Assembly (NCBI GenBank): GCA_038373885.1 | Contig: JAWZYV010010215.1 | Span: 221,183-285,182 of the forward strand | DNA from: Cheiracanthium punctorium | Taxonomy: Eukaryota; Arthropoda; Arachnida; Araneae; Cheiracanthiidae | Direction: 5' to 3' | DNA: 64,000 nucleotides | Shown: positions 55,829-64,000 of the stretch, one piece after another | Layout of the letters: each line of letters begins with the position of its first letter | Numbering within the stretch: the stretch's first letter is position 1 | Program-made: the position numbers and the translations under genes | The notes under the pieces: model-generated | What the model saw: only the letters and a program-made list of their open reading frames with translations | Database searches by the model: none | Told to the model about the DNA's origin: nothing

Positions 55829-57934
55829 TCTTATAAATAAAAATGAAATTCTGTTTGTCAATTTGTTGATTTGGGTAGTATACAGTTCCACAAAAATGCA
55901 CCTGTCAGCCTGAAATTTTACACAGATATCTAAAATAATATAGAATAAATGATAGTCCACTTTAAAACTTTGAAACTCCACTTAAAAACGTTTTCCTCCT
56001 GAATGGTTCTTTTAATTTCCGTTCCCGGAATTTAAAAGATTTTTTATGTTCTCCACGCAGAAAGCTTTACGTAATATTAACCCCTGTAGTGAAAAAAGTG
56101 TGTGAAATAAGCATGTTGGTTGCCATGTGTGGCGATTTTGCCGAATACAATGTTTTAAATTCTTAAAGTAAAAATAAAAGAATAATAATGATTTTTTTAG
56201 TTTATTTTTTTAGGTTATTTTTTAAATTATAATATCGTGTGCGCATAAGAAATGAGAGCAGGAATGAAATGTTTTATACGCAAAACAATGAGGATCGAAG
56301 ATATCCGAGACTAATATGTAATTTTTTTTAGTTTGGCGAAAAAAAAAATGGCTGATAGGCCGATTTTTAGAGAGTGAGTTCTAGCGGTTTGCACAGTTTT
56401 AGGCTTTTTGCGCAATTTACTGAGAGCTTAAGGGAATAGCACTTTTGAAAATAAGTGTATAGGTTTTCTTAGAATACAGCATTAAATTTTAACTATCCGT
56501 GCAGAAATAATGCAGTTATTAGGGCATTTCAAGCGATGTAGCTTCAGAATTCTCGCCAATTGACTACATTGATTTAACTTGGGGGAAATCCGGCAAATTT
56601 CAGAAAATTGAAATCTTTGCATTTAGTACATCGAGGTAACGATGAATAAAACATGTTATAGTTGATAATTTAAAAAATGCGGCGGTATTAAGGGATTCCA
56701 CTTTTCAAATAAATGCCTGGCGTTCGAACCATTTCCCATTTTGATTGCTGCTAAGTCAATGCTTCGAATGATTCCCTGAAAAAAACTCTTGCAAAATGGC
56801 GTATGCTGGCACTTTGGCGAGGCTTAGATTTGAAACTGGATTTTACTTGAGACTGGTATATACGTATAATAAGACTGGTTATAGATAAATATGAATGTTG
56901 GTATGTGTGTAGGAGGTTGAAAAACTCCAGCACCGTTTCACCGAACACCATGAAATTTGGTTCACCTAAGTCTTTTATCATGGAGAAGGTTTTTATGCTA
57001 TCCGTTTTCCTCTAACTTTTCACTAGGTGGCGCAGCAGTACGTCGAATTCTATTCCGTTTAACCGTTTGCTATGCGAATATCGTCCAACCAATTTCAATG
57101 AAATTTGGTACACGCGAATATTAGAACACGGAGAATATTTTTCACTATCCATTTGCTGTAACTTACCGCTAAATAGCGCTGCAACGCATCAACTTCTATA
57201 CCGTTCGACCGATCGGCATAAAATTTTTTATACTTACACATTTGAGAACGAAGAATATATTCTAACTGCGTTACTTTTGATGTTACTCACCACTAGATGG
57301 CACTGCAATGCATTATTATTTTAACTCGCCACTAGATGACGCTGCAGCAGGCCAAATTTTTTGACCATTCAAACGGTGGCTATGAAAATCAGTATGCATA
57401 GCTATTTGAACAATGAGAATATTTTGGCGTTATCCATTTTGCTATAACTCGCCACATGACGGCGCTGTAGCAAATCATTACTTTAATTAACCACTAGATG
57501 GCCCTGCAGTGTATCACTTCTTGACTGTGCGAATGATCGCTATGAAAATAGGTATACATACATATTTGAACACGGGGAAGAGTTTGGCACGATCCATTTT
57601 CCTATAACTTGACACTAGATGTCGCGTGAACACATGAACTTCAAGACTATTCAGCCGATCGTCATGAAAATTCGTATACATCGATATCTGAATGCAAAGA
57701 ATATTTTTGCCGTATCCGTTTTTGCTAAAACTCGCCACTAGATTGTGCTACGCCGCATCGCCTTCTGCACCGTAAAAACGATTGCCTTGAAATTCAGTAT
57801 GCATGATTATTGAACACAATATAACGCGATATCCATTTTGCTATATCTCTTTATTACAATATATAGTAATCACAACAAATATTAATATAAAAAAGTTCAT
57901 TCATTCCCGTGCGAAGAACGGGTACTTCAGCTAG
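55829..57934 (+). mobile_element. Non-autonomous Helitron, both ends present
   Basis: The 5' end is TCTTATAAATAAAAATG preceded by A. The 3' end is a hairpin cccgt...acggg (57906-57922), then tacttcag and CTAG (57931-57934), followed by T. Insertion between A and T, a TC start and a hairpin plus CTRR end are the defining Helitron features. There is no Rep or helicase coding. It contains a diverged tandem repeat at 56990-57850. Confidence 0.75.
56990..57850 (+). repeat. Diverged tandem repeat inside the Helitron
   Basis: About seven or eight units carry the same order of words: atccattttgctataactc, cactagatggcgctgc, a variable stretch, gatcgctatgaaaat, tatacata and tttgaacacggagaatattt. Spacing is irregular (about 40-160 bp), so the array is old. 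Confidence 0.65.
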
Positions 57935-57945
57935 TAGAGTATAAA

Positions 57946-58397
57946 TACAGGGTGAATCTAAAACTCTTGGACAAAATTTTAAGAGGTGATAGGGCACATA
58001 ATAAGGAATCGGTATCATATAGCAATGTGGGGTCGGCAACATCGTCTTCATGTAGCTTTTAATAATTCACTTGGGAAAAAGTGCTGAAACAACAGTGCAC
58101 TTTCCTGCCATTGTTCGTCAGAAACAAACGTATTTTTCTCCGAAAACAGAAGACTAAAATTCATAGTTTAAAAATTCTATTTCATTTCATGGATGAAATT
58201 TTTGGAGACGAGCCTATTGTTTATGAAACTTGGTTAAGAAATTAGACGAGCACTTTAATACTTTTCACAAAGTGATTATTACCGGATAAGTTAAAACTGC
58301 GTTTTTGACCCCACATTTCTATGTGATACTGATTCCTTTTTATGTGCACTATCACCCATTAATGTTTTGCCCAAGAGGTTTAGATTCACCCTGTATA
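57946..58397. mobile_element. TA-flanked element, CAGGGTGAATCTAAA family, complete
   Basis: TA at 57946-57947 and 58396-58397 flank cagggtgaatctaaa, present inverted at both ends, followed by actcttgg/gag-type words and gacaaaa. Length 450 bp, no coding. Pieces of the family also occur at 54398, near 45080 and near 59935-60008. Confidence 0.7.
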
Positions 58398-58513
58398 GGA
58401 AAGAGAGCACGGAACCGTGGAACAATTGTTACTTATATTATAATAATTTCCCTCCTTTTAATTAAAACTAAAAATTAACGATAGAGTTTCATTCTTTTTT
58501 TTTTTTTTTCATA

Positions 58514-58706
58514 AAAGAAACTAAACAACAGAACTTGCAAACTGGCGATGAGTAAACACCTGGCATTTTGCCAAAGCGCCAAACACAGTGTGAATTTCTG
58601 CTTTCTTCCATTTACGCTGTTTGGAATTAAAAAAGGTTAAATTCGCCAAGCTAGGGATTGGTGCCAAAAATGTAATTCTTTGGTAACCCGTTTGTTTACT
58701 TTCGTT
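58514..58706 (+). repeat. Second copy of the 192-bp repeat
   Basis: See 52861-53052. Here it follows a T run and is followed by a local tttgtttac duplication. Confidence 0.8.
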
Positions 58707-59261
58707 TGTTTACTTTATCCTCATTTTACTCTTGGAAAAAATGTTAATATTCAAATTGTACTTAAGTTGTCACACTGTGACATTTTGCGTGGCACAATAC
58801 GACAAGGTTTGGAGAAGAGTGGGACAATGGCATAGCCATATACAAAATTAGATGTGTTATGACGATACATTGTTATTATTCAATAGAGGTTGAGATATTT
58901 AACACAGGAGACATGAAAGCAGTTTTGAAAGGAGAAGACTTAAAAATTGTGATAATGACGGAACACATTTCAGAGTTGTAAAATTATTTTGCCGAATCAT
59001 GTTAGATGAATTGAAAATAATAAAGTAACATCAAATTAAGCAATAAAAGAAAAATTATGTTTTTAAAACTTCATTTTATCATGTAATAAAATCGGAAGTC
59101 TACCGGAAATGATAATTGCGTCGTTTCCAATAGGCTTAGTTAGACTAATAAGGTTTTTTCCTGCACCTGCCCCATCATTACAAAGTGGATAAGACAGTGA
59201 ACATGGTAGATGTCTAAAGTGTGAAACGTCCGGCGTTCATGCCTAACACGCGGCTGCCGAT
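58707..59261 (+). other. AT-rich DNA ending in a SINE fragment
   Basis: About 59195-59261 (gaacatggtagatgtctaaag, cacgcggctgccgat) matches the middle of the SINE at 41368 and stops where the TTAA MITE begins. Nothing else is recognised. Confidence 0.45.
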
Positions 59262-59876
59262 TTAACCCTTTAACGCGCAGTGTTCCCGCTCTGGGAACAC
59301 CCAACTCTGACGTTTTGGACTGTTGCCAGTCACGAAGAATAGATTGGCTTTCCATAAAAATAGTGGCGGGTGACAGAGCTCCACAAGAATCCATTACTTT
59401 TTAGCCGCGTCATTTCCCGTCAAAAAATGGTCACGATTATTTTCAACAGCACTGACCTCTGCTGAAGAATGGAAGAATGCGAGAACAGCTGGATAGATGG
59501 CCCAATGCCGAAAAAAAGGCAGCCGTTGCCATCGCTCCACTTAACGACCAGCAAGAGGGCGGCCGATCGGAACGTTAATCGCGTGCCACAGATCTAGAGA
59601 CAATTTTTTGATGACAGCTGGCTGTGCCGCACAGCCAACTGTCGTCAAAAAAATCTGGTTTAATTTCGTAGAGACCCTTTTTTTGACGCAGCTGGCTGTG
59701 CGGCACAGCCAGCTATCGTCATCGGCACAGGCAGCTGTCGTCAAAAAAGGGTCTCTAGATCTGTGGCACGCAATGAACGTTTCGATCGTCCGCCCTCTTG
59801 CTGGTCGTTAAGTGGAGCGATGGCAACGGCTGAACTTTTTTCAGCATTGGGAAAGGGTTGCGCCTCAGAGGGTTAA
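59262..59876. mobile_element. TTAA palindromic MITE, complete
   Basis: TTAA at 59262-59265 and 59873-59876. It keeps the subterminal hairpin and several copies of the gacgacagctggctgtgc palindrome core around 59615-59735, more than other copies, including a duplicated gcacagccagct block. It inserted in SINE sequence. Confidence 0.75.
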
Positions 59877-60009
59877 AGTTTGACAAACCATGTTCGAAAA
59901 GTTCACTATTACCTCCACACATCTTCTCCAAAGTGATTATTAACAGGTTTACATGAAGACGGCGTTTCCGACCGCACATTGCAGTGCGATTGTGTCCCTC
60001 TACCATACC

Positions 60010-60746
60010 TAACGTGACCATTTATTTTTTTCTTCAAAACGGGATATCTACTATACTCTTTTGGTAATAGTGGATTTATTTTCTTCTAACTCGCGAGAAA
60101 GCTTGTGTTACTGTTAATTTCAAAATAAAATGGACAAAATAAACTGTGCTAAAACACACATATACTATTAAAAAAATAGTGCAAGATGTACGTTTCCGGT
60201 GGTACAAGGGGTAGGCCCCCCTTCGACTTCAAAAACACCATCTGATACAAGGCAGGAAGGTAAGAAAGTGGGAAATGTAAACAAAAGGACGCACAGAAAA
60301 AAAGAAGATGTCATTCGGAAGGAAAAAAATTCTTAGAAAACCAGAGTGAAAAGGGAAAATAAAGTGTGGATCGGGGAGGGGGATAAACAAAAGAGTCACA
60401 TGACTTTAAAAAAAAGAAATAAAAATTAAATAATTTGAAATAGTTAACAAAAAAAGAACATTAAAAGAACAAACACAAAAACAATACATCCCCCCAACTG
60501 TTTGTTTGTGTCTAAGGAGGGGAGGGAGTGAGGTTAGGTTTTTTTTACAGACACTGCCGTTGGATGATTTTAGATTTTGAGCGGCCTTTATTAAATTCGT
60601 TACTGTGGGTTGTTCTCTTTCTAAAAACGGGACATTGCAGGGGACATTTTCTAAAACCGGGACATTACGGTGGTGTCCCAAAGCAACGGGACAAGCCATC
60701 TCAAAACGGGACTGTCCCGTTCAAAACGGGACGTATGGTCACCTTA
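60010..60746 (-). mobile_element. hAT element, GTCCCG family, uninterrupted copy
   Basis: Reverse-orientation copy of the element at 24772, without the nested MITE. The termini are TAACGTGACCAT and (inverted) TAAGGTGACCAT. Flanks accatacc (60002-60009) and actatacc (60747-60754) are an 8-bp duplication with one mismatch. It serves as the empty-site reference for the nested hAT at 24846. Confidence 0.85.
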
Positions 60747-60754
60747 ACTATACC

Positions 60755-61848
60755 TAAACACTGTCAATTTGGAAAGATGCTTGGCATATGCTTTAGTGTT
60801 ACTGATGCATCGATCTGTGCAAAAATTTTATATAAGGTGATTCAAAACTCGTGGAAGTGAAAAAAAAAAAAAAATGTGACGCAAAAAAGCAAATCTATCC
60901 CTGATAAATTAAATGATCTCACACCTCCCAGCCCCCACCACCCACTCCGTTTCGCTCTGTTTAAGAGGCTCCTAAAATTGATTCCTCCTCAACTTTCGAA
61001 AAACGAGGTTGTCTCTCTCCAGGCAGCCAAATTATTTAAGAAAATTCCAGACAACTCATCTCCACCTCGCAGATGACTCGAAATGGCGGTAAGTATTGAA
61101 TTATAAATCAAACCCTCTTGGCGCGCGAAAAGATTTTAAAGTTCGTGTTTTATTTGCAGGGTTATTACTAAAGCTTTCGATTAGAGATAACCCGGAGTTT
61201 ACTTCACGTTATTTATTTTTGGTTCGAGACGAAGCCTTTAAAACATTGAGCGATATCGAACATTAATGAATAGAACATTCTCCGCTTTGTGACGACGAGT
61301 TCTTTTTTTCCGGGGGAAAAAGTTAACACTGAAACGCCATTAAAGTATGAACACGTGACGCATTTATAATTACCGGAGATTAATATTATAAATTTTTACA
61401 ATTAGAAACTTTCTTTCCAAATCTGTTTCGATTCTAATTCCCCGTTCATTCATACTAATTGTTATTGACTATAGAGTAGATAAAGCACGTCTCACGGTCT
61501 CGTCTCGCAGCCCGAGGTCTCGTTTTGCAAAAGCGTGAGATGTGTCGACTCGTCTCGCGGTCTCGCGTCCATCCCTACTAGTACCCTAACAACGGGTACT
61601 AGAACTAAGTGATTGATTAAAAATCATACTATAACAGCCACCAAAATAATTAATCTTTGTCCGCTTAAATAGTTCATGCTGTCGATTTGCGCTTGCGCAC
61701 AATCATGATAATCGTTTCCCATTATGGTTACCATTGAAACAGCATTCTCCATGTATCCCTTTACATCATCTATTGCAAACTGGCGTATTTAGCACTGCGA
61801 AATATTTCAAAATCACCCTGGTCATACATATCCAATCTGTCAACAAAT
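60755..61848. other. Mostly AT-rich; one weak coding-like segment
   Basis: A plus frame about 60880-61076 reads SIPDKLNDLTPPSPHHPLRF and later KNEVVSLQAAKLFKKIPDN, then stops. It has no ATG. A strong donor match, ggcg|gtaagta, lies at about 61085-61095, and an acceptor-like tttatttgcag lies near 61150. These could be exon edges, but I cannot connect them. A tctcg-rich patch is at 61490-61570. Confidence 0.25.
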
Positions 61849-62013
61849 TACAAGGGGCATTCAAAAAGTAAGTTACACTTGTTCCTCCACGGATGGCAAC
61901 ATTGCAAAACAAGACCGAAACTTGCGCAGACGATTGTTCAGTTCCACGGCTTCCAACGGTAGCAATATCATTCGGATAGTGGCAACCGTCGGTGCGTATA
62001 GTACGAGATGGAA

Positions 62014-62600
62014 ATGGCGCGTAAACTGGAAGCTTACTCCAACGTTGAAGTACGTGGGACAGTACGATTTTTCTGGGCAAAACGCTTCAAGCAAAATCAT
62101 TGCCCTCCTGCATGACATTGCATGACCTCAGCACAGGATTTGGTGTTGTGCGGACTTGAAGAGCGAGCTTTGAATGGGAGGTCTGGCAGCATCCACCGTA
62201 CAGTCTCGACCTGGTGTCCCTGCAACTTTCACGTGTTCGGGAAACTCAAAGGGCATTTGGGAGGAAGACAATTTTCCAACGATGGCCAGGTTTAGACAGG
62301 TGTTCTAAGCTGACTCTGGACCCAAGGAGCCATATTCTATCATCAAGGCATCGAACGATTGGTGGAACGTGCCGGTAAATTTGTGCAGGGACTGGGAGCA
62401 GGGGCGTAGCCAAGGAGGGGGGGGGGGTTAGGGAGGTCATAAACCCCCCCATGAGAAATTTTTTGCCATACAAAATGTATATCCTTCACTCCCTTATCAC
62501 ACAAATGTATGCATATATGTGAGTTGCAGTAGTCGTAACGCCCATCCATGAAAAATTTTTGGCTACGCCCCTGACTGGGAGATTATGTAGAGAAATTGTG
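62014..62600 (+). pseudogene. mariner transposase relic, N- and C-terminal parts
   Basis: ATG 62014 opens MARKLEAYSNVEVRGTVRFF, matching the first helix of mariner transposases, and stops soon after. The central domains are deleted. Near 62180 WQHPPYSLDL appears (usual QHPPYSPDL, which precedes the third catalytic Asp in DD34D enzymes), then in another frame NFHVFGKLKGHLGGRQFSND and later IERLVERAGKFVQG. The hAT MITE at 62399 interrupts the last segment and DYVE resumes at 62582. It is non-functional. Confidence 0.7.
62399..62573. mobile_element. Short hAT-type MITE, GTAGCCA family, nested in mariner
   Basis: Termini caggggcgtagcca and tggctacgcccctg. Perfect 8-bp duplications actgggag at 62391-62398 and 62574-62581. 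The clearest copy of this family. Confidence 0.9.
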
Positions 62601-62699
62601 TGCTGTATGTAAGTTATATTGTATTGTAGTGCACTCCTGAATAAAGTGTTTTTGACCTACGCTGTTCGAGTGTAACTTACTTTTTGAATGGCCCTTGTA

Positions 62700-63290
62700 T
62701 TTCAGAATAACCAAAAAAAATCATTTCCCACAGTAGATTTCAGCAATTTCTCGCCCAATCTAGAAAACATCACTAAGCTGGGTTCCGTTTTGGAAACTTA
62801 TTTTTAGCGCCAAACTTGACGGTAAACAGACGAAAGTGGCCAACCTTCGCGATTTTCATATATTCCTCCGTTGTTGGCAAACCTGAAGAGATTCCCAAAA
62901 CATACATCCCGACCCCAAAGACAATAGAAGCAAAATCTCAAAAACAAGAATCATACTGAAAAGGTTTTTATTATGATTATGTGCTTTTCTTATACGGGGT
63001 GTCTCAAAAAGGTAGTAAATTGCTTAAATTCGTTATCTGTTAAAGATAAGGGGGAAATGTAAAATTGAAGAAATGTTCAAAATTAGTTAGGAAAAAGGAC
63101 CATTAAGAAAATATTCCTCGGTTTAATTTTCTGAAAGTGACTTTTTAAATTTGTATACGAGCCCCGTACGAAAAAATTCCCAATTAATAAAATATGCCCA
63201 TTACACTAATCAGGTGATGTACGAAATTTCAGACTTTCATCCTAAAACGCCTCAGAGGTACTTTTAAGCAAAGATGTTCATGGACTATAC
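62700..63290. other. No gene recognised
   Basis: tacggggtgtctcaaaaag near 62995 resembles one end of a TA-target element, but no partner end is seen. Words like ttttagcgccaaac near 62805 recall the LTR U3 and may be a scrap of it. Confidence 0.3.
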
Positions 63291-63298
63291 ATGAATAT

Positions 63299-63457
63299 CA
63301 GAGGCGTAGTCAGGGGGAAGGGGGGTCACAACCCACAATGAGGAATTTTTTGTCATACAAAATGTATATTCCTCACTCCCTTATAACACAGGTATGCATA
63401 TATGCGTGTTGATGTAGTCGTAAGACCCCCCATGAAAAATTTATGGCTACGCCACTG
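63299..63457. mobile_element. Short hAT-type MITE, GTAGCCA family
   Basis: Termini cagaggcgtagtca and tggctacgccactg. Flanks atgaatat (63291-63298) and atgaatag (63458-63465) are an 8-bp duplication with one mismatch. Confidence 0.8.
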
Positions 63458-63465
63458 ATGAATAG

Positions 63466-64000
63466 GAATGTGAATGTTTGCTAGAGTGAAAAAAAAAAAT
63501 TTATTTCCTTTCGAGAATTTCTGCGCGACTCCTAAAACGCGGTCATCGGACATGATTTTTTTTTCCTTCGACGGCCATTGAAAAGTGGTTTAAGTCAACA
63601 AATATGTATATTCATATAACATTACAAATCGAAACCCCGCTAAAATCCCACATTTCTAGAACTACGAAGTTTTAATTCAGTTGGAACAAAGGAATCCGCT
63701 TTCAAAAACTGCCATTACTACACGGTGCCTTGCAATTCCTTTGTAATTGTGTAGGCAATCCCCGCGCTCAGCCACTCTGGTGTCTTAAAAGCCATAACAA
63801 ACCTAGAAAAACCGCTGCCCAGATTTTGGGTTTGGCCAATAATTTCAACGTGCATGGACCATGTGACACGACCTCAAAAGATAAAAAAAGGGGCTGATGT
63901 AGCCCAGCAGCGTCTCTTCCGCGTGAACCGACAACTGCCATCGCAAGATATATCGAATCAACCAATAAAATAATGTAATCGCTGTTCAACTCATTTCTTC
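63466..64000. other. No gene recognised at the window edge
   Basis: A minus-strand frame at 63768-63989 reaches close to the end of the window, without a recognised motif. It might be part of a larger feature beyond the edge. Confidence 0.3.

Larger units (their letters stand above)
61849..62699 (+). mobile_element. mariner element, internally deleted, TA-flanked
   Basis: TA at 61849-61850 and 62698-62699. Inverted ends are caaggggcattcaaaaagta and caagggccattcaaaaagta. After subtraction of a 175-bp hAT MITE and its duplication, about 670 bp remain, half the size of a full mariner. Confidence 0.8.

Noticed and set aside
60528..60860. Frame conserved between the two GTCCCG hAT copies
   Set aside because: It crosses the element terminus and the shared part is repeat sequence copied by transposition; no transposase motif.
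1..64000. Bacterial or organelle origin
   Set aside because: No operon-like coding, pervasive SINE, LINE, hAT, Helitron and Tc1/mariner sequence, and AT-rich non-coding DNA point to a nuclear animal genome.

Overview
The window is eukaryotic, AT-rich, intron-era genomic DNA with no operons and no complete host gene that I can recognise. It is dominated by interspersed repeats. The families suggest an arthropod, most likely a spider: two Tc1 transposases of the type that starts MPR and carries PWPARSPDLSPIE, a Jockey/I-type LINE RNase H remnant, a mariner relic, tRNA-headed SINEs, a Helentron-like (HINE/DINE-1-like) family and many hAT miniature elements. The spider assignment is inference from family resemblance, not from a search.

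Layout. 1-9.3 kb: a HINE 3' end, a LINE relic, one possible host exon (minus strand, 2987-3247), a solo LTR with a 4-bp target duplication, a HINE, a short hAT MITE and a 950-bp hAT. 9.3-17.3 kb: HINE, hAT, an internally deleted solo LTR, a piggyBac-type element (TTAA ends) and a triple nest (LTR interrupted by a hAT, itself interrupted by a HINE). 17.3-22.7 kb: a diverged direct duplication whose second copy holds a Tc1 element, then a palindromic TTAA MITE. 22.8-23.0 kb: a perfect NRF1-type site 35 bp upstream of a Kozak-context 45-codon ORF, the most promoter-like spot in the window. 23-32.8 kb: interrupted SINEs, hAT inside hAT, HINEs and TTAA MITEs. 34-37 kb: an LTR relic, a long-TIR Tc1/mariner-type element and another triple nest. 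37-45 kb: SINE copies, a large inverted repeat with a Tc1 element in one arm, and a possible 5' exon. 45-52.4 kb: four TTAA MITEs and the best solo LTR. 52.8-58.4 kb: a tandem double-headed Helitron with TA-flanked elements around it. 58.5-64 kb: TTAA MITE, hAT, mariner relic with a hAT MITE inside, and one more MITE.

How it works together: nothing here looks like a cooperating gene set. The content is an archaeological record of transposition. Clean target-site duplications (8 bp for hAT, TTAA for piggyBac-type, TA for Tc1/mariner, 4 bp for the LTR family) allow many ends to be placed to the base and insertion order to be read. All transposase genes seen are frameshifted or truncated, so none of these copies looks autonomous. 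The features most worth following are the HINE family with its roughly 174-bp internal tandem repeat, the palindromic TTAA MITEs, E2F-like sites in the LTR, and the NRF1-site ORF.
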